A stretch of DNA of 64,000 nucleotides. Origin: Budorcas taxicolor (Eukaryota; Chordata; Mammalia; Artiodactyla; Bovidae). The position numbers and the translations under genes are program-made. Below are positions 32,282-43,670 of the stretch, piece after piece. Below the pieces are notes generated by a model. The model had not been told where the DNA came from. It did no database searches and worked only from the letters and a program-made list of their open reading frames with translations. The stretch lies in the NCBI RefSeq assembly GCF_023091745.1, contig NC_068912.1, forward strand, positions 56,634,567 through 56,698,566, written 5' to 3'. Every line of letters begins with the position of its first letter. Position 1 is the first letter of the stretch.

Positions 32282-34137
32282 CTAGTTCCATTCTTGCCCT
32301 AGAGTCTGGCTGCATTCCTACACTTGGGTTCCATGAGACATCCTGGAACTCATAACAAATTCTCTCCTTTTTGCATAATGAGGTTCAAGTTTGTTTCTGT
32401 TGCTTGTGACCAAAGAGTCCTATACAAAACTCTCTTTATAGTAATCAAATGCAGCCTGGTCTAGAAAGCCATGCATTCACTTATTCTATAACCATTTGCC
32501 AAACTGTCAAACCAAGTCCTGAGAACACCACCATGAATCAGTCACAATATTTGACTCTAAAAGCTCATGTTTAGTTGAGAAGGCAGAATAATACCTTTGG
32601 GAAAAAATGCACAATGTAGGTAAATATACAATGTAGGTGATAGATTCAGTGATGAAGAATTGTATAGTGAACAGTGGAGGTTACCAAGGAAGGGGTAGTG
32701 AACTTGACCTGGGGAAAATCAGGGAGGGCTGCTCAAAAAAGGGGATGGAAATGTTGAAAGAGGTCTAATGCAGGCAAGGGGGAAAGCTTATCCCACAGAA
32801 GGAAGAGCACTCACAGACAGGGCTAAACGGCCTTTGGTGTTCAGGCGCCTGGTTCAGTGAGACCAGTTGATGAGATAGAGGAGATGGATCACAAAGGGTA
32901 GTGTGGATTCTACAGGAAGCAGGTTAGGTTCAGGGCACCTGTCTCTGTAGAGAACAAGCTTGAAGACTTCATTGCCCCCTCATTAGCCTTCTCACTTTCC
33001 TGAAGATAAGGAGATGGCACTTACCTCACTTTTCGGGTAAGAAAAATGCACTTGGCAGATGACAGGAATTCCCCTGAGATCATCCAGGAACTCTGAACTT
33101 AGAGCTCAAAATAAGGCTCTGTTCTTACTCATAGTCATAGAAAACCTCCAGAGAAGATGTACTTGAGAAAGTGACCCCAAAACTCTGGAGTCTGGGGAAG
33201 TAAGGGCTACAGATTGAAAACTGGGTTTCTTGTTTTCAAAATTATATAAAATGACATTAGAATATATCTCAATAGAAGAATCCTTTTTGACATTTCAGTA
33301 AATGCTTTTTCAGTGTATCTGGTTTGGAAGGCTAATAGGAAAGAAAAATAGGAAAATGTTTTGGGAAAGTGTTGCATATTAAGAGAACCCCAAAATATCA
33401 TGGGACTGAAAGTCAGGAAGAAAAGAATGAAGGACCAATTTAAAGATAACATAAATGCAGACAATAATGAAAGCAAAGTTAAAAAAAAAAATCTAGGTAG
33501 ATTGTATATTTGTTCAGGGGGAGCAAATTTGCATTCTCAAGGCAAAGTTATACTAGGATTAAATGAGATAGAATCAACACCCAAAGCAAGATATAAAAAA
33601 ACTTTCCTGGTTCAACTTTCCATTCAAAAGGTTTAGTGGAAAAAATACTTTCAAGGGGGAAACAGAGCAGGTGGGACTAAGAGTTTCCATTCTTAACTGT
33701 CCTAAAACAATTATTGATAATTGCATGTCCTGAATTATATTATTTCATCCTAGAGAACCAGATGGTTGAAGCTAGTCTTTTATTTGGAGGATTTAGTGAA
33801 GTTCAAACAAACTTTGCCACCACACAAAGTTTAATAAAGTCAGAAGTCACGACTAGTACTTTCTCTGAGGCTCTCTCAGGAGCTCTAATCCAACAGCTCT
33901 GGCAGGCTGGCCTTTGTGCCTGGCCTGCTGTCTTTTTATGTTGGTCCTTGATTGCAAAATAGCTCCAGCTGTTGAAGAACTTATTAACCCTTTCTCATTA
34001 GAACTGTATGAGAGAAACAGAGCATCCCTCTGGGCCCGCTCAGCACTGAGTTAACTAAATCTCATCTTAGAAAGGTGTTCTGTGCCCAGGAATGTTCAGC
34101 ATGATTTCTCAAACCCACCCAACCAAGAAAGTTTCTC
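32282..34137. other. Unique DNA, possible L2-like remains
   Basis: Between about 32500 and 32830 the order AACACCACCATGAATCAGTC, CTGACC-like blocks, AGGGAGGGCTGCTCAAAAAA and GGCAAGGGGGAAAGC weakly recalls the antisense L2-like element seen elsewhere. An A10 run lies at 33481. Nothing else is recognised. Confidence 0.3.
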
Positions 34138-34145
34138 CTTCCTAA

Positions 34146-34366
34146 AGTGAAGTCTCTGTATGTTTAGTTGTGTCTAACTCTTTGCAGCCCCATGGACAGT
34201 AGCCCACCAAGCTTCTCTGTCCATGGAATTTTCCAGGCAAGAATACTGGAGCAGGTTGCCATTTCCTCCTCTCGGGGATCATTCTGGACCCAGGAATCAA
34301 AACTATCTCTTGTGCCTTCTGCATTGGCAGGCAGATTCTTTACCACTCTACCACCTGGGAAGCCTT
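34146..34366 (-). mobile_element. Bov-tA SINE, antisense
   Basis: Reverse element: GTGAAGTCTCTGTATGTTTA, TTTGCAGCCCCATGGACAGT, AGAATACTGGAGCAGGTTGC, and head TTTACCACTCTACCACCTGG then GAAGC. CTTCCTAA flanks it at 34138-34145 and 34367-34374. Confidence 0.94.
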
Positions 34367-34377
34367 CTTCCTAAGAT

Positions 34378-34530
34378 CTGTCTCAAACCTTAATCTGCAT
34401 CTGAATCACCTGGGGATCTGGTTAAGCCACAGATCTGATCAGCAAGTCTAGGGTGGGGCCTGGAACTCTGCATTTCTAACACGTACTGATGCTGTGGACC
34501 AGACCTTACAGGACAAGGTCTGAGAGGGTT
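34378..34530 (+). mobile_element. MER5A-like hAT MITE fragment
   Basis: TGTCTCAAACCTTAATCTGC, ATCTGAATCACCTGGGGATC, GGGTGGGGCCTGGAACTCTG and CATTTCTAACACGTACTGAT follow the order of the MER5A non-autonomous hAT-Charlie element. The first terminal bases are not distinguishable and the right terminus is decayed. Confidence 0.75.
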
Positions 34531-35379
34531 CCCAAAGAGAAGCATCTGAGCAATCACCTAAGAAAGTGAAACCCTGCAGCAGGTTAGGACAGGTGAATCC
34601 AAAGCAGAGATGAATATGGGATTAGAAACTTCTGTAAAGCTTTCCTATCTACAGCTGCAACAATATCCCCAAAACAGTGACTTTCACAATGCGCCAGCTG
34701 GAGGTTGAGATAATCACAGGACTTCAGACTTGGACTTCATCGCCAGGGCAGATAATCACACCCAAAAAAGGGGAAGAGAGCCAGACGGCATTTAAATCTC
34801 TGGGCAAATGTGACTTGCAATTTATTATCATGTGAAAAGCATAAGTGGCAGCAGCATTGTGATTTTTTTTTCAGGATACAGAAAAATTGATAAGGTCTGA
34901 GTTGAGTTATCTCCTGCCAGCGTCCCCTCCTGCTACGGTCCCATCCTCTGCGGACCTGGAGGGCCTTCCTCATCTTCCACTATCAACGGGGTCATGTGTG
35001 ATGACACAAGCTAGATAGAAAGATTATGAAAGGAGCGTGATGGGGTGATGGACCCTCTACACCACAAGAATAACGTTTGGAACAACGGACGATTATTATC
35101 CCAGAGGTAGTGTTGCATCTGGTATCCCTCTGTTCTTGTTCAGAAAAGGGAAGGTCACAGAAATGGGGATGGGGAAGCAGATCCAGGGGAGTGTCTGGGA
35201 GGCCAAGGCCCATGTCCTCTTGCCCTCTCGTGGAGGCTTCCTTGGCTCCGCACCCTGGGCAGATCCTCCTTGCCAAGAAAGGTGTTGCAGCTCATATCAT
35301 TAAGAGGCTTGGCTGTCTTCAGGCAATCGCTCAGGGGTTGTGTTTTTTTTTTGCCTTATTACCAATCTGCCTTTCTTAG
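34531..35379. other. Unique DNA, no gene seen
   Basis: No family recognised. An open frame at 35077-35379 shows no conserved motif. Confidence 0.35.
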
Positions 35380-35720
35380 AAAAGGTCATGAAATGGACAG
35401 GGGATGCCTCATCTTCCTTATGATCCACTGTTTGAAACATTTCAATTAAGCTTCAGATCAGGCCCCAGAACTGAGGCTGTTTTAACGAGGGGAAGTAATG
35501 ACCTTCTGTTGCAGGTGTTTTCTGGCACACCATCAGATTTGATTCTTCTTGATCTTTCTGCACCCTTTGATAGCCGGGATCAAGTGTTCTCTTTATATGC
35601 TTCAAGCACACTGGAGGACTTTCAGGGACTCCACTGACATGGTTTTCATCCCTGCAGTCTTAGCCGAGCTGGTTGTCACCGGCAAGTTCTCCACGCTTGT
35701 TCAATTTATCAAAGATTAAA
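35380..35720 (+). pseudogene. L2/CR1-clade LINE reverse transcriptase relic
   Basis: The frame at 35404-35637 reads FQLSFRSGPRTEAVLTRGSN, then DLLLQVFSG and LILLDLSAPFDSRDQ. This has the layout of the CR1/L2 RT domain: a FQ..FR.G..TE block, an NDLLL helix, and motif A with its catalytic aspartates inside LDLSAPFD (the usual A before FD is P here). The stretch is about 78 codons, ends at a TGA, and has no start, no endonuclease part and no later YADD-type motif. It is therefore a fossil of an old LINE. The identity comes from the motif order and could be confirmed by a profile search. Confidence 0.72.
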
Positions 35721-36219
35721 AGACAGCTGAAAAGACAGGGCCCATGTGCTAAACTGTGAGTGTCCGCATGTGTTCCCAAAGCAAGTGAACGTCAGGAGGA
35801 TTCCTCAGAGACAGGGGGTAACCCCTTTGATGCCTGCTCCCCAGGAGGAAGGAAGCTTCACAGAGGACATGAAAGCAGCTGTGTGGGCATGGTGGGTTTA
35901 ACGGGGCACACACTGGGTGCGCGTGAACATGCGTGTGTGTGCAAGTGTTATCTGGAATTCAGATACTTATGAAAGTTGCACTTAAATTATGTTGGCGAGT
36001 TCTGGCATTTGTGAAGTTTCATTTCCTTAACAAAGGCGTGGATATTTTAAGGAAACTAATCCTTTCAATAAGATTTATCACATTTCTCATTCTGGATAAA
36101 GGACAGGAAAGACAGATAAAATATTTTCTTTCCTTCCAGTACTGAATTTCAGAATTTTGAATTGCATTTCTGAATTATTGAAATTCAGAAGTTTCCAGAA
36201 TTTCACTCATGTTACTGAT
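35721..36219. other. Unique DNA, no gene seen
   Basis: No family or coding signal recognised. It may contain further LINE decay products next to the RT relic. Confidence 0.3.
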
Positions 36220-36365
36220 TCTTTAGCAATTCCTGAGCCCTCCTGCGTGCCAAGCTCATTGTCAAGCTATAATGGAGGGGCAGCCATGAATGAGACAAAT
36301 GATCTCTGCCTCCAGGAGTGTATGGGCTGTTCTGAGAGACTTACATTCAAAGGCAATTATGCAAA
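36220..36365 (-). mobile_element. L2-like LINE 3' end, antisense
   Basis: CAATTCCTGAGCCCTCCTGC, GTGCCAAGCTCATTGTCAAG, AGCCATGAATGAGACAAATG and CTCTGCCTCCAGGAGTGTAT are a degenerate reverse L2-type tail. Confidence 0.5.
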
Positions 36366-36437
36366 TACTTGTTTACAGTAAATATGAATACATCCTGCAG
36401 GAGAGGGGCAGGTTCCTGTGGGCATGTGGGTGAGAGG

Positions 36438-36438
<1 letters not shown>

Positions 36439-36486
<48 letters not shown>
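36439..36486 (+). repeat. (TG)24 microsatellite
   Basis: An uninterrupted run of 24 TG units, the longest perfect microsatellite in the window. It is likely polymorphic in length. Confidence 0.97.
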
Positions 36487-36490
<4 letters not shown>

Positions 36491-36699
36491 AGGGCATGTA
36501 TGTGTGGGGGCATGTGTGCCTGGTCTGAACAGTCACATTTGGTGCATGTTCGTGGGGGAGAGTGAGGTTGTCAGCTGGCACTGCGGTGCTGCGGAAGGGC
36601 TTGGAAGAAAAGTGAAGGCATCTCCACCAAGATGAGGGTATTAGCAGGTGCTTCTGGGCATGGTTGTCAGCAACAAACAGCCTCTTGAGATTTCAACAT

Positions 36700-37235
36700 T
36701 TACTCCAAGAAATCACAGTTAAATATCCACACACTCTAAAAAGAAAAAGCACTCTATTAAAGTAAGCCTGACATGTACAAGTCTGCTTACATTTAATATA
36801 TACCAATTCAGTGGGTTTGGAGATAAGCGAAGACCTGTAAAACCATCACCACTATCCAGGTCATAGATTAATCCATTACGTCCTGAATTTTCTCCTGCAC
36901 CCATTAGTAGTAGTAGTAGTAATAGTAGTAGTCGTCATTGTATTGTTCTTAGTATTTTGTCTGTGGGTGGCAAGAACATTTACCATATAATCTACCCTCT
37001 TAGCAAGAGTTCAGTCTACAATGCAGTGTTGAGAGCTATGGGTGCTATGCTGTGTAGTAGGTCTCAAGAACTTATTTATCTTGCATAACTGAAACTCTAG
37101 ACTCTTAGATCATCACCTCCTGTGTCGCCTACCCCCAGCCCCTGATAACTACCCTTCTACTCTCTGCTTCTATCAGTTTGGCTATCTTAGGTTCCACCTA
37201 TAAGGGAGCTCATATACACTTCTGTGACCTGAAAG
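36700..37235 (-). mobile_element. L1 3' UTR, antisense
   Basis: AATTCAGTGGGTTTGGAGAT, GTAAAACCATCACCACTATC, CTACCCTCTTAGCAAGAGTT, CAGTGTTGAGAGCTATGGGT, AACTTATTTATCTTGCATAA, CTACCCCCAGCCCCTGATAA and CTTCTACTCTCTGCTTCTAT follow in reverse the order of an old (L1M-type) L1 3' UTR. A trinucleotide tract lies inside it. Confidence 0.65.
36904..36934 (+). repeat. (AGT)n trinucleotide tract
   Basis: TTAGTAGTAGTAGTAGTAAT followed by AGTAGTAGTCG is an imperfect AGT repeat of about ten units inside the L1 3' UTR. Confidence 0.9.
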
Positions 37236-37239
37236 ATGG

Positions 37240-37470
37240 AACAGCCTAGAGGCTAAAATGCTCAGACTCCAGATCCAGGGGACCTGGTGTGATTCTGAGC
37301 TGAGTCGCTCACTAACTGCTATCCTGGGCAAGGGACTTAGCCTCTGTGTGCCTCCACTTCCCCAACTGTGAAAATGGGGCTAATGGGAGTTCAGAAGTCA
37401 TGGGATTTATCTGAGGATTAAATGAATAAACAAATATAACAAGCTCCGCATGGTACACATATGTGTTTGC
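37240..37470 (+). repeat. MIR SINE, near full length
   Basis: CTCAGACTCCAGATCCAGGG, GATTCTGAGCTGAGTCGCTC, CTATCCTGGGCAAGGGACTT, AGCCTCTGTGTGCCTCCACT, AACTGTGAAAATGGGGCTAA and TGAGGATTAAATGAATAAAC give the complete sense MIR order. Confidence 0.88.
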
Positions 37471-37932
37471 CATCCTTAGGCAAAGGAAGCCAAAATGGTC
37501 CTCTCCCTCAAAGTCACATCTCAATCTCTCCTTACCAGCGGTGAGGACAGCTCTGGGGAGGTGGCCCCCCTTCCGGGACCTGGACACAGGTCCTGCTGCC
37601 GATCTGCTGCCTGCTTCCAGCCGACTGCGTCTCCTGCAGTGAGGACTGTCCTCCCACCAGGACACTGAGAGTGGATCATTTGAAAGAGATGGCTCCCAGA
37701 GCCTTTTCACTCCTTAAGTTGTTCTCACTTGCAACCAGCCGGTTTATCAGGAAGGGTATCAGCAAATACTGTGTGCTTTACTGCCGTTAGACAGCACTGG
37801 CATTGAATTGAAAAAGCCTTAAAAATGGCCATCAATCATTTGATATACGTAGGCAGTGATCTATATTGATACGGCTCCAGCTACCATCTGAAACGGTTTG
37901 TCTTTCATTTTACCCTTTATATGAGGGTTATT
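37471..37932. other. Unique GC-richer DNA, no gene seen
   Basis: The open frame on the minus strand at 37312-37710 mostly overlaps the MIR and has no conserved motif. Confidence 0.35.
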
Positions 37933-38110
37933 ACAGTGCATGCCACTTACAACAGACATGGTTATTATGGACAATTGGTTATAGTGGACAAAAACTGATT
38001 TCCCAAACCAAACATATTAAATCCAATACATTTTTCATAGGTTATAACCGACAGAAACCTTGGTTTCGGCTGACATTTTCCAGGGACTTTAATGACATTA
38101 CTATAGGACT
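37933..38110 (+). repeat. Unclassified repeat with GGTTAT..GGACA units
   Basis: TGGTTATTATGGACAATTGG is followed at once by TTATAGTGGACAAAAACTG, and later by GGTTATAACCGACAGAAACC and TTCGGCTGACATTTTCCAGG. Spaced GGTTATA-R-GGACA-like units of this sort are seen in some old cut-and-paste DNA transposon termini (pogo/Tigger-like groups). I cannot assign a family, and no target-site duplication was found. Confidence 0.4.
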
Positions 38111-38794
38111 CCAAAGAGGGAAAGGAAGGATGGCAGGTATCAAAATGAGGCCAGAGAACACCAGAGGTTTCATTTCTGATGAAATAATTATCCAAGGGTG
38201 GGAAGCCGTTTTGAAGTTAACCCCCGCAGTGCCCAGGCTCAGGCGGCCAGGTGTCTGTTAGCAGTTTCTCTGCACACTGCCGCCCCAGCCATGGGGCTCC
38301 AGATGCTGGGTGTGGGGTAAGCCCAGGAAACTCACGGCCTGCCCAACACAGGCCTCCTGGAAAACAACTGGGACACAACTGGTCATGTCTTGTCCGTGAA
38401 GGTCACCAAGCCAATGAACATTTTTCTTCTTAAAATACTCAGGTCAACAGATCCCCTTAGAGAAGTAGTTAAAAAGCTGAGCAGGGGTAGAAAGAAAGCA
38501 CGGCTCAGCACAACAGTGAGTTCTCTTTTCTGGGACTCTTGGTTTGCCACTCAGAGATTTGGGATCAAAGATCAGCAAAATTTACTAGTTAGTTGTCAGA
38601 ACTTCCATGCAATGAAAGGAATGCAAGGAAACCCCCATTCTGCCATGCATCTGCTCACCTTTGACCCAAAGCCCACTCCTATGCCATTTCTGTTCTCCCT
38701 AGACACAGAGAAAATAGGTCACACTATTCACAAGTGGAATAGATAAAAATGATCATCACTTTGCTCACTCAGAATGTGGACGTTTTAACAGTGT
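38111..38794. other. Unique DNA, no gene seen
   Basis: No family or coding signal recognised. Confidence 0.35.
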
Positions 38795-38985
38795 AAGCTT
38801 TGGAGTCAAACGTGTTTCAATCTTCCTCTCCCCTTTATCATCATGTCATCTGAAGCAAGTTTCTCAGCCTCAGTAAGCCTCATTTTCTCTTCTGAAGATT
38901 GGGTGGTGATGCCTACATCACCGGATGTGAGGCTGCTCTGAAGTATCCTACATAAAGGCATCTAGAAAATGCTGGCACAGGGTCG
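38795..38985 (+). repeat. MIR SINE
   Basis: GTAAGCTTTGGAGTCAAACG, GCAAGTTTCTCAGCCTCAGT, CTCATTTTCTCTTCTGAAGA, GATGCCTACATCACCGGATG and AAAATGCTGGCACAGGGT give the sense MIR order. Confidence 0.8.
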
Positions 38986-40359
38986 GTCCCCTGGAGTAGC
39001 TGGTGCCCCTCCTCTGTCCTCTCCTGGCTCCTTCACAGAGTTCCTCTAGTCTGTCCTATGCTGTCCCTTGTCTCTCTACCCACCCTCACTCTCACCATGG
39101 CTTCTGAAAAGAATAAGACCTTCGTTCATCTGGGTGTCTGGTTCCAGAGCAGTGCCTGTGAAAAGGTTTGTCCAATGAACACACGGATGTTAGTTTCCTT
39201 TTCCACTGAGATTCCTTCCCTCCAAGGTGATTAAGATCTTAGGTTCAGGGATTCTGTTTAGGGTTTTCTCTCCAAGACTTTGAATATGATGTTTCCCCAT
39301 TAAAAAAAAAATGAAGCTAGTACCTCTCTGTTCTGAATTCTTTCTATTGTTCTAGTCTCCCTCTCCTGCTCCACCTGGAGGAGGCTGGCCATTTTTCTCC
39401 CCCAGAATTTCAGCTTGTGTCAAGTTTAAACTCCCTACTTGTCCGCCTCTTGATCACCCAGGCCCTGCTCATCAGAGCAGGGAGGAGCTCACTGAACGTA
39501 GTGACCATCAGAGAACGAGTCTGTACCAGAGGCAGAGCGCTGGGCCCAATCCTGAGACCTGTGTCCTTGTCCACTGACTTAAGTTTCTCAGCCTCATTTC
39601 CTTATCTGTCAATTGCCCTGTTCTCTCTGCTAAGTCTGTGGGGTCCAGTGATAGAGCCCAAGGGAAACCACTTTGAAAGCTATAGAATGCTAGGCAAGGA
39701 CCTTTAGACAAAATTACAAATAACATTTACCCTTTAAGGGTGCTATTTGAATCCTTCACCTCTCATGTCACTCTTAGAACAAATGAGCTATCAAGATCAT
39801 TCTTATAGGACTGAAATCTGAGGAGTGACCACATACCCAGGTGGCTGTAGACATGACAAGCTCCATTCTAGAGGCAACATGGCCAGACATACTCCTCTGA
39901 CCATCCAGTTCCACCCCTTCTGCATCAGCACATTCAGCAAAAAGACTTCCTCAAATAATCTGAATGAGGTCGGTGCTCTGGGGAAAGACATGACTTGGGC
40001 CATCGCTAGAGACATGCTGCTCAAACATCTCCCCTACACCCACCCTTTCTCTTCTCCCCGCTCCCTCCACCCCCACCTCCAGAGCTTCTACTACTCACCA
40101 CAGCTCTGTAACTCAGCAGAGACAAGAAGTCAGGAGTTGAAAATTATTGTTTACCTCTGTTTCAACATGGGTTGTTAAGCATAAAATTTAAATGTTTTCC
40201 TAGGTCGGTCACTATTAAAATGTTTCAATTTGTGTGAGTTTTGCAAACATATTCCCAACAAATGTCAATAGTGAATTTTTAGACATTTTCATTAGGTCGT
40301 CCTGTTTCTGTGGCTTTTCCTATGGGAAATAGGAGGACAGAATTAAAAATGAAGGAGGG
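38986..40359. other. Unique DNA, no gene seen
   Basis: A faint MIR-like core (AAGTTTCTCAGCCTCATTTC at about 39581) is the only repeat hint. Open frames at 39417 and 39825 lack recognisable domains. Confidence 0.35.
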
Positions 40360-40580
40360 CCCTGGAGTTACAGCTCTGCCCCTCACTTGCTGGGTAAACT
40401 TGGGCAAGTTACATACCTCTCTGTGCCTTGACATCCTCATCTGTAAAATGAGAATAATAAAAATAAAAGTACCCTCTTCGAAGAGCTGCTTTGAAGAATA
40501 AAAGACTTCATCCATCCATGTAAACCACTTAGCCAAAATGCCTGAGACATACTAAATGCCTAACAAAGCTTAATTATTGT
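40360..40580 (+). repeat. MIR SINE, near full length
   Basis: CCTGGAGTTACAGCTCTGCC, CTTGCTGGGTAAACTTGGGC, AAGTTACATACCTCTCTGTG, CTTGACATCCTCATCTGTAA and AAATGAGAATAATAA are a well-preserved sense MIR ending near CTTAATTATTG. Confidence 0.88.
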
Positions 40581-40604
40581 TACAACTTGCATTGGGGAAA
40601 AATA

Positions 40605-40702
40605 AACATTCTTTGGGTCGTAGTGAAAATTAAATGAGTTGGATGCATATAAAGTACTTACCACAGTTCTTGGCAAAAAGTAAGTGTTCAGTAAATGTAA
40701 GC
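40605..40702 (+). repeat. MIR SINE 3' fragment
   Basis: GTAGTGAAAATTAAATGAGT, AAGTACTTACCACAGTTCTT and GTAAGTGTTCAGTAAATG are the 3' part of a second sense MIR directly after the first. Confidence 0.75.
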
Positions 40703-41030
40703 CTGTGTCCAGAATGCCCTGCCCTCAACCCTGTCTATCAGATTCCTCCCTAACCTATGACCCAACCTGAGCCCCACCCTCTCCTTCCATGAAGACTTTC
40801 TTGATTAGCTCAGCTGCAAGACAGCTTGCTTTCTCCTGACTCTGCCATTCACACATGGAATTTATTATCCTCTGTCAAGTAACATAATATTTGTGCACAC
40901 ACCACCTCTCCAGTCTGACTAGAAACTCAGAAAGAATTGGGTCTGGATTAAAATTATATGACCCTTACCCATCATAAGTCCTCAATAGATATTGGTGGAT
41001 TTATTAAATAAATGAAAGAATGTTCTGATG
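40703..41030 (+). mobile_element. L2-like LINE 3' end, sense
   Basis: TCCTTCCATGAAGACTTTCT, TGATTAGCTCAGCTGC, GTCTGACTAGAAACTCAGAA and CAATAGATATTGGTGGATTT then ATTAAATAAATGAA follow the L2-type 3' order up to its terminal 'aatgaa' repeat. Confidence 0.65.
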
Positions 41031-41384
41031 AAACTGTGAACTAAATAATTTAATGAAAAGATAATATTTAAGGGTGAACCTTTTTTGATTTATTTCTTTT
41101 GAGCCTCTGTCCATTTGGGTGGTCATAATCTCCTTTCCTTTGTGCTGGATAGCATGAGACATCTCAGCCTAAATCATTTTTGAAGCAAGGCAGAGAACAA
41201 ACAAATAAAACTATAAGGAATCTATCCTTCTTAGCCCAACATGTGGAAGCTTTAGCACAAAAAGAGTTATTTAGGGTGAGAGTGTAAAAAAAAAAAAAAC
41301 ATCAGGAAGTTCTTTCTTTTGGGGAACGAGGAGAAACTGACCATAGTTCTAAAACCTTGGGCTCATAAAAGTACTCCTTCATAT
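41031..41384. other. Unique AT-rich DNA
   Basis: No family recognised. An A13 run lies at 41287-41299, directly upstream of the L1 tail. Confidence 0.35.
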
Positions 41385-41573
41385 GGGAAGCTGCTGTATA
41401 ACACAGGAAGCTCAACCCGCTGCTCTGTGACAACCTAGAGGAGTCGGAGGGAGATTCAAGAGGGAGAGGACGTATGTACACCTATGGCTGATTCATGTTT
41501 TTATATGAAAGAAACCAACACAACATTGTAGAGAAATTATCCTCCAATTTAAAATTTTATAAAAAAAAATTTA
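41385..41573 (+). mobile_element. L1 3' UTR end, sense
   Basis: GCTGCTGTATAACACAGGAA, GCTCTGTGACAACCTAGAGG, GGACGTATGTACACCTATGG, CTGATTCATGTTTTTATATG and ACCAACACAACATTGTAGAG, then a degenerate A-rich tail, are the artiodactyl L1 3' end. The same sequence appears reversed at 11946-13628. Confidence 0.82.
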
Positions 41574-43479
41574 GGGTTGCCGAGACCTAGGGAAGGGTCA
41601 GTTGCCCAATGATTTTATTAGTTCAAAAAGGGCATATTTAAATTAAATAGTTTTTTTTTTTTAAGTTCTCCTTCAGCAAGTAATCCTTTGTTTGGGGGAA
41701 GCTAACTGTTCTTTCCTGCTTCATTTGCAAGCTGCTCTTTGCTGGGAGTGGAGGAGGGCGGGGTCACAGCTGGTTTGTGAACCGGTCAGAACCCTTAGTT
41801 TCCTTTGTGCCTCTTCCTGACCTGGCCCATTGAGGCCTTTCTTGGCCATGCCACTTGCAGCAGAAGGAAACCAGCAAAGCTCCAATCAGTTTAGTTGACA
41901 ACAGTAATTCTGGTCCAGAGTTTGGGGAAAATGAACCTGAGTCAGGCTGTTGGCTGAAACCAGGTTTAGGATTATCTGTGGATTTAGCCCCAATGGTCTC
42001 TTGTTCTTCCTTTCTCCCCTGTCACACACACCTTCCCCTGCAGATACTGCAGAGAGCTATGAATCTGTAATCCATCCAAATTATCCTCTGGACCTGGATC
42101 GCCTTTAGCATTTTCCCCACAGACTTGTGGCCTCTCTGGCTCCCCACCTTTCCATATGAAACCTTCCCAATAAGGAGGCCCAAGAGATAAAATTCTGATC
42201 TAGCCTTTTTTTTTTTTTTTTTTTTTGAGACATTTGTGGAATTTGTCCTGTAGGGAATTCTCTGTATTTTGCATTCAAAGAGACAGTGTATTTACATTTG
42301 GTGTTTTTATTTTGTGTGAGGATTCTTTACAGGGTAGTAGCCACCCACACATCATTCCTAAATGTTTGATGAATGAACAAATGATTGTTTCCCCTAAACA
42401 GATCAGCAACAAGTCTTTTCCACATACAAAGTCTCTGTTCTGGGTCAATTATTAGTTATTCCCCACCCTGCACTCACACCAAGCTCAGCCCTCATAGTGC
42501 CTCATTTCATGGGTGGGACAGGCAGGGCATGGGTTTATATCACTCAGCTACAGCCCTCTCTGTCTCATGAACCCAAGACCAGACCCAAAGGACCACCTGG
42601 TCTGTGCTAAAAACCCCTGTGCCCCCGTCCATGCTTCAACTACCTCCAAATACTACCGTGCTGCCCTGGAACAAAGGTGTCAGTTGCAGTGGGCAGAGGA
42701 GTAGGGAAACTGAGGCAGAGACAGAAACTTTCTTTTCTTTCCTCTATGAACAGGTGAGAAGCAGAGGCTAGTAATAATCTCTTTTAGAGAGATCACACCA
42801 TTCAGTTTTGCCAATTGACAGGTATGTGAATGATCTGTCCTCATCCAGTTGTATTTACTGACTTATTAATCCATTATTTAAGTGTTCCATAATTTAAAAA
42901 CTTCCTTGCTTTGTAAGTGGTAAGAATTTCCAGTTAGAGACACTCATTGTAATCCCAACACCCACTCTGTTCCTAATTAGCTCTGTAATTAAATTACCAA
43001 TTAAAGAGAGCTGAAAAAAACTCTTCATTGGATAAAGCAAAATGTCCTGAATTATGATGTTGTATTCTCGATGAACAGAAGCAGAAATATATCCACATAC
43101 ACACTCGCACACAAGAAATTAAATATATATACTCATCTATAAATGTCATCTTTCCATAGACTTTTCTGTACCAGAGCTTCACACTCAAGCTCCACGCCAA
43201 AGTTGTGACTCTCCCTGGTTTTTTTAAGAGGGTGAGTGGGAGAGAAGAGGGACAAAGCTGGACAACTTTATTGGTTTAAACTTGCCTCAAGAAAATAATG
43301 ATGTTGATCAAATTTATAGGGCCTGATTCAAAAGGGAATTGTTCAAGCTACTTCCATATGAGAGCAATATTTAAAAAAAAAAAAAGGCATAAGATGCAGT
43401 GCTATCATCGAAAGAGCTAATTTTTGCTACCTATTATCCCTGCTTTCTCTCATCCAAAAGCAGCTAGGATGGTCCATAA
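41574..43479. other. Unique DNA with a T22-23 tract
   Basis: About 1.9 kb without a recognised repeat or exon. It holds an uninterrupted T tract at about 42204-42226, a GGGCGGGG Sp1-like box at 41757-41764, and mostly ordinary sequence. Confidence 0.4.
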
Positions 43480-43670
43480 CAGGGGTCCCCAACTTCTGGG
43501 ACCTAATGCCTGATGATATGATGTGGAGCTAGTATAAAATCATAGAAATAAAGTACATGGTAAATGTAATGCGCTTGAATCATCCTGAAACCATCCCTTC
43601 TCCTCCAGTCCACAGGAAAAATGTCTTCCATGAAATTGGTCCCTGGTGCCAAAAAGGCTGGGGACCACTG
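43480..43670 (+). mobile_element. hAT-type MITE
   Basis: The left end CAGGGGTCCCCAACTTCTGG and right end GGCTGGGGACCACTG are inverted repeats of each other (left 14 bases CAGGGGTCCCCAAC; reverse of the right end CAGTGGTCCCCAGC). The element is flanked by GTCCATAA (43472-43479) and GTCTATAA (43671-43678), an 8-bp duplication with one mismatch, the length diagnostic of hAT transposases. At 191 bp with no coding capacity it is non-autonomous. A MER30-like family is my best guess, not verified. Confidence 0.85.

Noticed and set aside
36439..36486. Possible CRISPR-like or other direct-repeat array
   Set aside because: A plain dinucleotide microsatellite. No array of repeats with unique spacers exists anywhere in the window.
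37312..37710. 132-codon minus-strand frame
   Set aside because: Largely antisense to the MIR at 37240-37470, with no conserved motif.
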